A DNA stretch of 64,000 nt from JAICXG01 sp963801255. Lineage in GTDB: Bacteria > Verrucomicrobiota > Verrucomicrobiia > Chthoniobacterales > UBA10450. The notes under the pieces are model-generated. The model searched no databases, was not told where the DNA came from, and saw only the letters and a list, made by a program, of their open reading frames with translations. Position numbers and translations under genes: made by a program. Below, one piece after another: positions 1 through 9,900 of this stretch. The stretch is from NCBI GenBank assembly GCA_963801255.1, contig CAWDEC010000008.1:1-64000 (forward strand), in the 5' to 3' direction. The stretch's first letter is position 1. Each line of letters starts with the position of its first letter.

Positions 1-235
1 CAAAGCGTCGTTCCATAAAGCGCTTGGTCTCCGCATCCATCGGTTGACCGTTGGACGCTAAAACTCCATCGAGGTGTGAGGCAATCGCTCCTTCTTTCAA
101 TGCCGATCTCGAATGCGCATGATTGTGGCCAACATATCCTGGAGGTGCCGACGTCAGACTTGCCTTGGTGTGTGACTGGGTTCCCGAGTGAGAAAATGTT
201 GGCCTAACCGCTCTCTGCTGATCGTTTTGAGTCAT
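1..235 (-). CDS. DUF4157-domain protein, N-terminal part only (runs off left edge)
   Basis: Translating the minus strand from an ATG at 235 gives an open frame to the window edge (78 codons) with no stop. The last visible residues, GQPMDAETKRFMERRF, match the start of the DUF4157 consensus (GQPLD..TR.FME.RFG), just before the HExxH-type core expected further on. The first ~55 residues are low-complexity, rich in Ser, His and Thr, with no signal peptide. DUF4157 proteins are often large and are recurrently found with extracellular contractile injection systems or as toxin carriers; that role here is inference, since only the leading piece is visible. It is divergent from the methyltransferase at 527. 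No clear Shine-Dalgarno precedes the ATG, so the start is uncertain. Confidence 0.7.
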   Translation of the reverse strand, partial: MTQNDQQRAVRPTFSHSGTQSHTKASLTSAPPGYVGHNHAHSRSALKEGAIASHLDGVLASNGQPMDAETKRFMERRF

Positions 236-526
236 GCGATGAAGCGTATTGCTCGATAGCGAGGGCGTAGATGCAGCCCAACGCTGCCACATTGGTGTCT
301 CTCGAGTGAAGGCATGCATGACCGCGCTTCGAATTAACCCCTAAAACTGTACACTAGTCCACTCGTGATGTCTTCCGCGTGATCAGTTGCATACCAGCGC
401 TCGACGCGACGGGAACGACTGGAACCAGCACGATCCATCTTACCACAGTCTATCCGTTTCGCCGTAAAGGATGGCGCTTGAAAAATCAATGCCGTCATCG
501 ATTCGTGGATTAGCTGACTAAAACAT

Positions 527-1168
527 ATGAATGAGTTCATCGATGCTGTGGTGGAGCAGTTTGCCCGCAATCATACCGAGCCAGAGAGTGATCTACACCG
601 CCGGCTGCGGGAGGAGACTTATCGAGTGATGGACTCGCCCCAGATGCAGGTCGATGCTATCGAGGGCCGTTTTCTTAAGATGCTCGTCCGCCTCACCGGT
701 GCTCGCACTATCCTCGAGCTCGGAATGTTCACCGGCTACAGCACGCTCATGATGGCCGAAGGCTTGCCGGAAGACGGCCGGCTTGTTACCTGTGAGATCG
801 ATCCTAAAGCTGAAGCCGTCGCACGGCGTTACTTCGCCGAGAGTCCTTACGGAGACAGGATTACGGTCTGTATGGGACCTGCCCTGGAAACAATCAAAAC
901 ACTATCTGATCCGCTGGATCTCGTCTTCATCGATGCGGACAAGCCAAACTACTCCAACTATTACGAAGCCACCCTGCCGCTGCTTAAGCCTGGTGGCCTG
1001 ATCATAGGCGATAACGCCCTCTGGAGCGGCAAAGTGCTTGATCCAAACGATGCCGACGCTCACGCGCTCGTGGCCTTCGACCGCATGGTTCAATCCGACC
1101 CGCGTGTTGAAAACGTCTGCCTGACCGTCCGCGACGGAATGATGCTGGCTTGGAAACGAAGCTTATGA
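527..1168 (+). CDS. SAM-dependent O-methyltransferase, caffeoyl-CoA/catechol type
   Basis: The 213-residue protein has the full class I methyltransferase pattern of the PF01596 family. Motif I is ILELGMFTGYST (about residues 64-75), an acidic ribose-binding residue follows in CEID, and the metal and substrate region is VFIDADKPNYSNYY with GGLIIGDNALWSG after it. The aspartates in FIDADK and GDNALW are the divalent-metal ligands in characterised members. Family members methylate catechol-like or CoA-linked phenolic hydroxyls; the substrate here cannot be read from sequence. Length is normal for the family. It stands alone, about 290 bases after the divergent DUF4157 gene and 200 bases before a secreted DinB-like gene. 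Confidence 0.9.
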   Translation: MNEFIDAVVEQFARNHTEPESDLHRRLREETYRVMDSPQMQVDAIEGRFLKMLVRLTGARTILELGMFTGYSTLMMAEGLPEDGRLVTCEIDPKAEAVARRYFAESPYGDRITVCMGPALETIKTLSDPLDLVFIDADKPNYSNYYEATLPLLKPGGLIIGDNALWSGKVLDPNDADAHALVAFDRMVQSDPRVENVCLTVRDGMMLAWKRSL

Positions 1169-1372
1169 CGTCGCCGCCTGGCGTTCGCCTTTGGTCGATG
1201 CTGGATTGCCGAGGAGGAGAACGCACAGCACCGGGACTAACACACCTCCGTGTCTGGTGTTCGTTGCTAACTCTGACCGCCTTCCAACTTCAGCGTTTCA
1301 TTTTCAGACTTTTCTTGGGAATCCCCGACATCTCGACTTCTCAACGCCTCAACAACCTCCTAAGTTCATCCC

Positions 1373-1990
1373 ATGAAACACCCAAAGACGCTGCTGCTCC
1401 TAACACCGCTGTTATTCGCAACCCTCGCCTACGCTCAAAGCGCCAAAAGCTCTGCCGCACCGCAATCCTCAGCATCGGGTACCCCTTCCGCTCCGCTAAC
1501 CATCGCCTCGACGATCGATCGCGAAATCTCGCTTGTAGAGAAAGAAATCGTCGATGCCGCCGAAGCGATGCCGGCGGACAAGTTCGATTTTTCTCCGGAA
1601 AAGCTGAACATATCCGGCAGCGACTACAAAGGTGTGCGCACCTTTGGCCAGCAACTAAAACATGTTGCCGCCTCGAACTACTTGATCTGGTCACCGATCA
1701 CCGGCGAGAAGGCTCCCGGCACAGTCAACGACGGCAAAGGTCCGGACAACATGACAGCCAAGGCGGACATCATTAAGTATCTGAAGGATTCCTTTGCGTT
1801 TGGCCATAAAGCGGTAGCAACCTTAAACGCGTCGAACCTTGTCGAACCGATTAGCTCTGGCAGTGGCAAACAGACCACTCGCCTGTTCCTCGCAACATTC
1901 GCCCCTGCTCACGCCTTCGATCATTACGGCCAACTGGTCGAATATCTTCGGATGAATGGTATCGTCCCGCCCGCGAGCCGCGGGCAGTGA
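1373..1990 (+). CDS. Secreted DinB-like protein
   Basis: A clear signal peptide (residues 1-21, hydrophobic LLLLTPLLFATLAYA then a cleavage-type AQS) is followed by a Ser/Ala-rich linker and a four-helix DinB/YfiT-like domain from about residue 45. Histidines in TFGQQLKHVA and AHAFDHYGQLVEYLR sit where DinB-superfamily proteins hold their metal. DinB-like proteins are divalent-metal-binding helical bundles, several of which are thiol-dependent transferases; an exported version points to a periplasmic role that is not known. The 205-residue length is normal for a DinB domain plus signal peptide. The gene is monocistronic, between the methyltransferase and the aldo/keto reductase. Confidence 0.75.
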   Translation: MKHPKTLLLLTPLLFATLAYAQSAKSSAAPQSSASGTPSAPLTIASTIDREISLVEKEIVDAAEAMPADKFDFSPEKLNISGSDYKGVRTFGQQLKHVAASNYLIWSPITGEKAPGTVNDGKGPDNMTAKADIIKYLKDSFAFGHKAVATLNASNLVEPISSGSGKQTTRLFLATFAPAHAFDHYGQLVEYLRMNGIVPPASRGQ

Positions 1991-2052
1991 TCTTCGCTGT
2001 TGGGCGTTTTCGTTATCCTAATTCTTGATTCATAATTTCTAATTCGATAACG

Positions 2053-2922
2053 ATGCCGTTCAACACATTGCCCGGAGGCACATTCAAGCTAGCTGATGAT
2101 TTGATAGTCACACGTATGGGCTATGGCGCCATGCAACTTGCTGGCCCGCACGTGTTCGGGCCCCCAAAGGATCGAGACGGTGCGATCGCGGTTTTACGGG
2201 AAGTTGTTGACCTCGGAATTACTCACATCGACACCAGCGATTTTTACGGTCCGCATATCACCAATCAACTGATCAAAGAAGCGCTGCATCCGTATCCGAA
2301 GCAGTTACGGATCGTCACCAAGGTCGGTGCGCGGCGGGACGCGGAAGGAAATTGGCCGAGAGCGCTCGCCCCCGAAGAGCTCCGGCAAGCTATCGAAAAT
2401 AATCTCGCAAACCTCGGTCTCGGTGCTCTTGATGTGGTCAATCTGCGGGTTGGGGGATTCGATAAGCCGGAGGCAGGGTCGATTGCGGAACCGTTCAGTG
2501 TCCTTGCGGAATTGCAGAAGGAAGGTCTGATTAAACACCTTGGAGTGAGCAATGTTACCGCCGAGCAAATTGCCGAGGCGCAATCGATCGCTCCGGTCGT
2601 GTGCGTCCAGAACTTCTACAACATCGCCAACCGTCGGGATGACACGCTCATCGATTCCCTTGCGGCGCGGGGGATTGGTTACGTGCCGTTCTTCCCGCTC
2701 GGTGGTTTTACACCGCTGCAATCCGAAACTTTGTCTAAGGTTGCGGCTCGTTTAAATGCCGCGCCAATGGGCGTCGCATTGGCGTGGCTGGTGCAACGTT
2801 CGCCTAATATTCTGCTCATTCCCGGAACATCATCGGTAGAACACCTGAGAGAAAATGTGGCTGGCGCTGGTCTTCAATTGCCTGATGAGGCAATTAAGGA
2901 ATTAAACGCCATCGCTGGCTGA
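2053..2922 (+). CDS. pdxI: Aldo/keto reductase, YdbC/PdxI-type pyridoxal reductase
   Basis: The 289-residue TIM-barrel protein closely follows Escherichia coli YdbC along its whole length as I recall that sequence: MGYGAMQLAGP near the N-terminus, HIDTSDFYGPH with the catalytic Asp and Tyr, VTKVGARR carrying the catalytic Lys, NLRVGGFD, PFFPLGGFTPLQ and the NADPH-binding end LLIPGTSSVEHLREN. YdbC (PdxI) is an NADPH-dependent pyridoxal reductase that makes pyridoxine for vitamin B6 salvage. The match is family-level, so other aldehydes remain possible. It starts at an ATG shortly after an AT-rich stretch. It is the last intact gene before the left boundary of the putative island. Confidence 0.85.
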   Translation: MPFNTLPGGTFKLADDLIVTRMGYGAMQLAGPHVFGPPKDRDGAIAVLREVVDLGITHIDTSDFYGPHITNQLIKEALHPYPKQLRIVTKVGARRDAEGNWPRALAPEELRQAIENNLANLGLGALDVVNLRVGGFDKPEAGSIAEPFSVLAELQKEGLIKHLGVSNVTAEQIAEAQSIAPVVCVQNFYNIANRRDDTLIDSLAARGIGYVPFFPLGGFTPLQSETLSKVAARLNAAPMGVALAWLVQRSPNILLIPGTSSVEHLRENVAGAGLQLPDEAIKELNAIAG

Positions 2923-3041
2923 GCCGTCAGATAGACTCTCACTTCTTGAGATCGCTGATGTAATGCCGGCGCGGTTCGCGCCTGTCCTCGGTAGGCTTGG
3001 TTTGACCATCGATCGACATTGTGACGGGATTGAGGGGCATT

Positions 3042-3267
3042 TCGTTCCGATCGGCAGGTGGCGAATGGAGGAAAAACTTCCGCGTTGTGCAACGAACGGG
3101 GATGCGTAATTTCCGGTCTTTCATGGGGTCAATGTTAACGGAACGCGAGATTTGGATCGGCAACTTTCTAGCAATCAGGCTTCCGGACAATGCGCGTTTG
3201 GGTAGCTTCACCTGTGAAATCGGTAGCACGCACCGCTAGCTCAATTGGCAGAGCAAGTGACTCTTAA
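3042..3267 (+). repeat. 226-bp direct repeat, left copy, ending in a tRNA-Lys 5' half
   Basis: This segment aligns with 33317-33542 over 226 bp with roughly 15 differences by eye (about 93% identity). The divergence is concentrated in the first 30 bp and is scattered afterwards. The last 38 bp are the 5' half of tRNA-Lys. Similarity stops abruptly after the anticodon loop CTCTTAA: here acgcgg follows, while the right copy continues with the 3' half of the tRNA. A direct repeat that breaks inside a tRNA anticodon loop is what site-specific integration of a genetic element leaves behind. Confidence 0.85.
3230..3267 (+). pseudogene. tRNA-Lys(CTT) 5' half, truncated after the anticodon loop
   Basis: The acceptor 5' strand GCACCGC, the D arm, the anticodon stem 5' strand AGTGA and the loop CTCTTAA are identical to the intact tRNA at 33505-33580. 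The 3' anticodon-stem strand, T arm and acceptor 3' strand are absent, so it cannot fold into a tRNA. It is best read as the original host 5' half, separated from its 3' half by insertion of the DNA to its right. Confidence 0.85.
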
Positions 3268-4328
3268 ACGCGGCTTGCACGAGGGGACAGAAGGCTCCGC
3301 TGTGCAATAAGCTACGGAAATTCGCGCAACGACCAAGGTCCATAACAAGTGATTTTTGCTCACAAACATCTCGTGACGGTTCGGCAATTTGATTGTCCCG
3401 AGCGAAACGATCACCGAAAATTTACCCGAATCGAAAACGTCCCGTCAAACATTCTCACCGAAGCGCGTGATCTCGCCTTGCTCTTCAACGAGACTCGCGA
3501 CCCTGCGTACCGGTGGCCGCTCTTCAAGATTCCCGGAAATCCAACACACTGAGGCGCGCGGACACCCACCGCGTTTGACGCTCTTAGTGTCGGACATGTT
3601 TTGGTACTGGTGGTGCACAATGAAGATGAGCTGCGCGAACGGGGTCATGTTCCTCGGGAGCCCGCGTAATCAAAGCCGTAGCGAAAACGGGCCGCCGCGC
3701 GGTCCCTATGGCGAAACGCATGAGCAAGTCCATTCGCACAGGAAAAGCGACCCGTTCCAAGGCTAAAAAATCCGGTAGGACGGAAACCAGCTTGCGCGCC
3801 AAGTCAAAATCTCCATCGGCTAAAACGAGAAGCCGCTCTTCCATCCGGAAGAAACGCTCACGCGTTGCAGAGCGCGCCAAAAAAGTGGGTCGTTAAACCG
3901 CATTTCCGAGCGGGGGTAATTTACCGGACGCTAAATCAAACCCTTTTCGTTTCTTCTCGCTGCTAAGCTCTTTCTCGCAGCGCGGTAAATGGTTTTCGAT
4001 AATTTCAATTCTTCGTCGGGGAGATCCGTGGCGATCTTGGACGATAGTTGGTGATTGCTCGCGATCCTCGACCTTATCGCCGTAAAATTAGGCCAACCAC
4101 AAACCTAATACCGAGCACGGAAAAGATAGCCTTAGTTGGATTATTGCGAACGTGTTTTTCGCTCTCCTGATGGATGGTGCCGACCCGCTGTTGAGCATCT
4201 TCCCATGCCTACTCGGCGTGAAGTGGAAGTGAACCAAATGTGCTCCGGACGGGAGCGGTCGCCAGAATGCAGGGGCACTTCCAGCTGGATGGGTGTCGTA
4301 ACGGAGACAGTGTGAGAGGCTATTGGGG
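3268..4328. other. Gene-poor stretch at left island border
   Basis: Apart from the small basic ORF at 3708-3896 I see no convincing gene. A 67-codon frame from a GTG at 3349 ending PLFKIPGNPTH and a start-less minus-strand frame ending near 3926 (reading ELKLSKTIYRAARKSLAARR before its stop) look like decayed gene ends. The stretch before 4329 is probably the leader of the ATPase gene; no riboswitch or attenuator was recognised. Confidence 0.4.
3708..3896 (+). CDS. Small Lys/Arg/Ser-rich basic protein
   Basis: A 62-residue frame beginning MAKRMSKSIRTGKATRSKAK is almost entirely Lys, Arg, Ser, Ala and Thr, resembling the basic tails of histone-H1-like or nucleoid proteins. It has no hydrophobic segment and no recognised domain. 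There is no strong ribosome-binding site, and biased composition alone can open a frame in GC-rich DNA, so the call is tentative. It lies alone in the gene-poor left border of the island. Confidence 0.35.
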   Translation: MAKRMSKSIRTGKATRSKAKKSGRTETSLRAKSKSPSAKTRSRSSIRKKRSRVAERAKKVGR

Positions 4329-6899
4329 ATGAAGCCGCAAAATGGCGAAAGCCTCGCACGGGATGAAATCACCGCTGCTTCCGCGGAAGCATTGTTGCAG
4401 AGCCTGAAGACGTCGGTCTCGGGATTGACGAGCGATGACGCGCGCGAGCGAGTCACTCGTTTCGGTGCGAACGAATTGAAAGCGACAGGCAGTACGGCGG
4501 TCATCACTTTGTTGGTCGGACAATTTAAGAGTCCGATCATTATCATTCTGATTGGTGCAGCGATCCTTGCGGCATTTTTGCAGGATGCGAGTGATGCGGT
4601 GATCATTCTGGCAATTGTTCTCGCGAGCGGCCTCCTCGGTTTTTGGCAGGAGTACGGCGCGGCAGGAGCGGTAGCCAAGCTTCGCGCAGTGGTCGAAACG
4701 AAGACTCGCGCCTTGCGTGATGGCGTGGAGGCTCTCGTGCCCGCGGCGGAAATCGTCCCCGGCGATCTTGTGCTCTTATCAGCCGGCGGGATTGTTCCTG
4801 GGGACTGTCGATTGCTCGAGGCACGCGACTTGTTCGTCGATGAGGCGACTCTGACAGGCGAAACCTTCCCAGTCGAAAAATCACCGGGAATGCTCGGACG
4901 CGAAGCGGCGCTGGCGCAGTGCGCAAACGCAGTTTTCATGGGAACGCACGTCATCAGCGGAAACGGCAAAGCGCTCGTGGTTCATACCGGTCGTGAGACA
5001 GAGTTCGGCAAGGTTTTCGAGAGCCTAAAGCTGCGGCCGCCGGAGACTGAATTCGAGCACGGCATTCGGCATTTCGGTTACCTGCTAGCCGAAGTGACAC
5101 TCGTCCTTGTCCTAGGGATCTTTGCTTGCAACGTTTATTTCCATAAGCCGGTCCTGGACTCGTTCCTTTTCGCGCTTGCTCTTGCCGTCGGACTAACGCC
5201 GCAGCTCTTGCCTGCGATTATCAGCATCAACCTCTCGCGAGGGGCGCGGCGCATGGCCGCGAAGAAAGTGATTACGAAACGACTGGCGGCGATCGAGAAC
5301 TTCGGCAGCATGGATGTCCTTTGCTCGGACAAGACGGGCACGATCACTGAAGGCAAAGTGAAGCTTCGTGCCGCGCTTGACGCGCAGGGTCTCGAAAGCT
5401 CGAAAGTCTCGCTTTACGCTTTTCTGAACGCGACGAATGAGACAGGATTTGGTAATCCGATCAATGAAGCAATTCGTGAATCTTGCGCCCCGAATTGCGA
5501 GGGCTGGCGCAAAGTCGACGAGTTACCGTACGACTTCGGACGCAAGCGTCTGAGCATCCTCTTTGAAAAAGATGGCCGCCACACGCTGATCACCAAAGGC
5601 GCGCTTCGGCAAATGCTGGAGGTGTGCTCACAGGCAGAGCTGGCGGATGGATCGCTGACTAAGATCGATGCCGCGCGGGCCGATATCGATCGCCAGTGGC
5701 ATCAGTTCAGCAATGAGGGACACCGGGTTCTTGGTGTGGCCTATCGCGATTGCGGCGGCGAGACGCACATCAATCGAGGAGACGAAAATGGTCTGATATT
5801 TCTTGGCTTCATCGTTCTGGCCGATCCGCCGAAAGCAGGCATCGATAAGACGATTCGGAAGCTGAATGACTTGGGCATTAGCCTGAAGATCATTACCGGA
5901 GACAACGTGCTCATCGCGGCGCACGTCGCGCAGCAAGTCGGGTTGGACAGCGCGCGCATTCTGTCCGGTCCGGAGATGCGGGAGATGAGCGCTCAGGCGC
6001 TGATGGTGCGCGCTAACGAGGTTCATGTTTTCGCAGAGGTCGAACCGAACCAGAAAGAGCGGATCATTCTCGCGCTGAAAAAAGGCGGGCACGTGGTCGG
6101 CTACATGGGTGACGGAATTAACGATGCCACTGCGCTGCATGCGGCCGATGTGGGCATTTCGGTGGAGAGCGCCGTCGATGTTGCGCGTGAAGCTGCGGAC
6201 TTTGTGTTGCTGGAGCGAGACTTGGGAGTGCTCGTCGATGGCGTGCGCGAAGGCCGCCGCACCTTTGCGAACACACTGAAGTACGTCTTCATCGCGACCA
6301 GCGCGAACTTTGGAAACATGTTCAGTATGGCTGGCGCATCTCTGTTTCTTCCATTCCTGCCACTTCTGCCGAAGCAGATTCTCTTCATCAATCTCCTCAC
6401 CGACCTTCCGGAGATGACGATCGCCGGCGACAACGTGGATCCGGAATCGGTGCAGGCGCCGCGCCGGTGGGACATTGGCTTCATCCGTCGCTTCATGATT
6501 GTGTTCGGGATCGTGAGCTCAGTCTTCGACTGCCTGACGTTCGCCGTCCTGCTCTGGTTGCACGCCACGGTCGCGCAGTTCCGCACGGGATGGTTCATGG
6601 AGTCGATCGTTTCGGCATCGCTCATCGTGCTCGTGGTGCGCAGCCGCCGTCCTTTCTTCAAAAGCCGGCCGAGCAAATTGCTGGTGTTTGCCACGGCCGC
6701 GGTCGTCGTGTTAACGGCTTTCACTCCATATCTGCCGTTCGCGAGGCTCCTCGGATTCGAGCCAATGCCGGTGCGTTTCTATCCGATCATTGCACTCATC
6801 GTGGTTTCGTACATTGCCGCGGCAGAAATCGCCAAACGGTTTTTCTATCGAACAGGGGCGGCGGTGGCCGCGTCACTGCGATCGAAGGTTAGGTTATGA
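4329..6899 (+). CDS. mgtA: P-type ATPase, MgtA-like (P3B, magnesium import)
   Basis: The protein of about 856 residues has all P-type ATPase landmarks: the actuator motif LTGETFPVEK, the phosphorylation motif SDKTGTITEG with Asp334, the hinge GYMGDGINDATALHAADVGISV, and about ten membrane segments. The sequence before the phosphorylation site, AVGLTPQLLPAIISINLSRG, matches the MgtA/MgtB group (usual AVGLTPEMLPMI), which take up Mg2+ at the inner membrane using ATP. A Glu-to-Gln change (TPEM to TPQL) falls in that transmembrane motif, so the ion is likely but not certain. I chose ATG 4329, with GAGAGG nine bases upstream, over TTG 4323. It is followed by the glucan synthase after 46 bases. Confidence 0.85.
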   Translation: MKPQNGESLARDEITAASAEALLQSLKTSVSGLTSDDARERVTRFGANELKATGSTAVITLLVGQFKSPIIIILIGAAILAAFLQDASDAVIILAIVLASGLLGFWQEYGAAGAVAKLRAVVETKTRALRDGVEALVPAAEIVPGDLVLLSAGGIVPGDCRLLEARDLFVDEATLTGETFPVEKSPGMLGREAALAQCANAVFMGTHVISGNGKALVVHTGRETEFGKVFESLKLRPPETEFEHGIRHFGYLLAEVTLVLVLGIFACNVYFHKPVLDSFLFALALAVGLTPQLLPAIISINLSRGARRMAAKKVITKRLAAIENFGSMDVLCSDKTGTITEGKVKLRAALDAQGLESSKVSLYAFLNATNETGFGNPINEAIRESCAPNCEGWRKVDELPYDFGRKRLSILFEKDGRHTLITKGALRQMLEVCSQAELADGSLTKIDAARADIDRQWHQFSNEGHRVLGVAYRDCGGETHINRGDENGLIFLGFIVLADPPKAGIDKTIRKLNDLGISLKIITGDNVLIAAHVAQQVGLDSARILSGPEMREMSAQALMVRANEVHVFAEVEPNQKERIILALKKGGHVVGYMGDGINDATALHAADVGISVESAVDVAREAADFVLLERDLGVLVDGVREGRRTFANTLKYVFIATSANFGNMFSMAGASLFLPFLPLLPKQILFINLLTDLPEMTIAGDNVDPESVQAPRRWDIGFIRRFMIVFGIVSSVFDCLTFAVLLWLHATVAQFRTGWFMESIVSASLIVLVVRSRRPFFKSRPSKLLVFATAAVVVLTAFTPYLPFARLLGFEPMPVRFYPIIALIVVSYIAAAEIAKRFFYRTGAAVAASLRSKVRL

Positions 6900-6945
6900 C
6901 GAGCGTTAAGCCTATACGAACGAAGCGAGGACAAGCGATAACAGA

Positions 6946-9900
6946 ATGCCGATAAGGTCACTTCCCTTTGGATCTTCGCTGACAAAGCTTAGGCCTTCAC
7001 ATTCCCGGGCGGTTGAGCTGCCGTTGCGGGCAGAATTATTTGGTGTCGAGCAACTGGCGCGTCACGCGGAGGCGCTCGCGGCAAAACACCGAGTGGTCAC
7101 GGGTCGAGGCGGCAATCGCCTGCTCGCCCGTTTGGAACACAACGAGGAAGTTCTGCGCACCTTCAATCGCGCGACTTTGGCGGTGCCTCCGACCAGGCGG
7201 ATCACTCCCGCCGCGGAATGGTTGCTCGATAATTTCTACCTGATCGAAGAGCAGATCCAGCTGACTCGCCGGCATCTTCCGCGCGGATATAGCCGGGAAT
7301 TGCCCCGCCTGGCGGACGGTCCTTCCGCCGGAGTTCTGCGCGCTTACGACATCGTGCTCGAACTGATCTCGCATGTGGATGCGCAGATCGACGATGCATC
7401 GCTGACGGCTTTCGTTGCTGCTTATCAAACGGTGGCGCCGTTGAAGCTGGGTGAGCTTTGGGCCGTTCCCATCATGCTGCGGTTGGGTTTAATCGAGAAT
7501 CTGCAGCGCGTCACGACGGGCCTAACGAGCGCCAGGACCGATCGGAATCTCGCAACCACGTGGGTGGAACGTTTGCAGGACGTGGCCGAGAAGAACCCGT
7601 CGCATCTCGTCATCGTGGTAGCGGACATGGCGCGAGCCGATCTCCCCTTATCCAGCTTCTTTGTTGCGGAATTTTGTCAGCGCCTCTCGCGCTTGAACCC
7701 GATCTTGCATCTTGCACGCAGCTGGCTGGAGCAGCGGCTCGTGGAGCAGGGGCTCTCGGTCGAGCAGCTCATCCATCAGGAGAGCCAGAGTCAGGCGTCC
7801 GACCAGGTTTCCGTCAGTCACAGCATCGCCAGCCTGCGTCTCTTGAGCGCGATCGATTGGAAGGAGTTCGTCGAAACTCTGAGTCTGGTCGAGCACACGC
7901 TGCGCGGCGAGCCAGCCGACATCTACAGCGATATGGACTTCGCGACACGCGATCGTTACCGCCATGTCGTCGAATCGCTTGCCCGCCAGAGCAAACTTTC
8001 GGAAACGGAGCTGGCCCAAAAAGCGGTCGCACTCGCGGATGGAAGCGCGCGACAGAATGGACATGAGGATCGCACGGCACACGTCGGCTATTACCTAATC
8101 GACAAAGGACGGCCTCTGCTGGAGCGCGCCGCGAGCGTGCGCTGGCCCTGGAAGACAGTCGGCTCGCACAGCCTTCAGCGATTTCCATTCACGTTTTACG
8201 TGGGCGGGATTCTTCTGCTCACTGCGCTGGCCACATTTTTATTCGTTAGGCAAGCGCACGCCCTGGATGTGCAGGGATGGAGACTGCTTTTTTGCGCGTT
8301 CACCTTTTTGTTGGGAGTGAGTCAATTGGCGGTGGCGTTGCTGAACTGGCTCGCTACTCAGCTTGTCTCTCCTGGCTTTCTGCCGCGCCTCGACTATTCC
8401 GCCGGCATCGCGCCAGACGCCCGCACCATGGTGGTCATCCCCACCATGCTGGGCAGTTTGGATGGTCTCGATTCGGTGCTAGAAACGCTCGAGATTCATC
8501 ATCTGGCGAATCGGGATGAACACCTGCATTTCGCTCTCCTGACGGACTGGCGCGACGCCGAAGCAGAATCTCTCCCCGCCGATAAGCCGCTGCTCGCTCA
8601 AGCACGGGCCGGGATCGAAGCGCTCAATCGCAAATACGCTTACGAGCGAAACGATCTCTTTTTTCTCTTCCACCGGCCACGCCTCTGGAACGCGAGCGAG
8701 GGCGTCTGGATGGGTTATGAGCGGAAGCGCGGAAAGCTCATGCAATTCAACGCACTGCTGCGCGGACGTTGCGCGGAATGTTTTTGCGAGATCGTCGGCG
8801 AGACCGCGATTCTTCCCTCGATCAAGTACGTCATCACGCTCGATACCGATACGCAACTCCCACGAGAGGCGGCCCGGCAGCTTGTCGGCACGATGGCGCA
8901 TCCGTTGAACCGGCCGGGCTTCGATGCCGGAAGCGGGATCGTCACAGAGGGCTACAGCCTTTTGCAACCGCGCGTCGACGTGAGTCTTCCGGGCGCCGGG
9001 CGCTCATTATTCGTCAGGCTGCACGCAGGGGAAACTGGGATCGATCCGTACACGCGCGCGGTTTCGGACGTGTATCAGGACCTTTTTCACGAAGGCTCAT
9101 TCATCGGCAAAGGAATCTACGAAGTCGACGCCTTCGAGCGCGCACTGGCCGGCCGTTTCCCGGACAACAAGATCTTGAGTCACGACTTGCTGGAAGCGGT
9201 GCATGCGCGCTGCGCCCTCGTCAGCGATGTGAAACTTTTCGAAGAATACCCGTCGCGTTACGACGTGGACGCCGGGCGTCGCTACCGTTGGATTCGCGGC
9301 GATTGGCAGATTACGCCGTGGCTCTTCCCGTGGGTGCCGGGAGAAGACGGACGGTGGATCAGGAACCCACTCTCCGCCTTATCGTGGTGGAAGATTTTCG
9401 ATAACCTCCGGCGCAGTCTCGTTCCGGTCGCCCTGCTCTTTTTTCTGCTCGCCATCTGGTTGCTCGCCCCGGCGCTCGGCTTGGTTGGAACGGCGCTTGT
9501 CCTCGCGATCGTGGCGCTCCCGGGATTGTTGTCGGCCTCGGTCGAACTGATGCGCAAGCCAGAGCAACTCCCTTGGTTGATGCATCTGCGAGGAGTGGGC
9601 TCGTCGAGCAGTCGCGCGCTCGGCCATATCTCCCTCACGCTGGTCTTCCTGCCGCAGGATGCATTCATCACGCTCGATGCCGTCGGGCGGACGCTGTTCC
9701 GCATGTTCATCACGCGCAAACGACTCCTCGAATGGCAGACGTCGAGCGATGTTGCGCGGAATAGGCTGGCCGATCTTCCGGGGTTTTATTCCAGGATGTG
9801 GTCCGCGCCGCTGGTCGGCCTGGCGGGCGGGATTGTGTTAAACGTGCTGCAGCCGGCGCGTCAGCCGTGGGCTCTGCCGTTCCTCGGCCTTTGGATCGCG

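Noticed and set aside
3349..3552. 67-codon frame at the left island border
   Set aside because: GTG start without a ribosome site and no recognised family; kept only as a possible decayed gene end.
4088..4969. 293-codon minus-strand frame over the start of mgtA
   Set aside because: Ser/Arg/Pro-rich composition typical of an antisense frame; mgtA motifs are on the plus strand.
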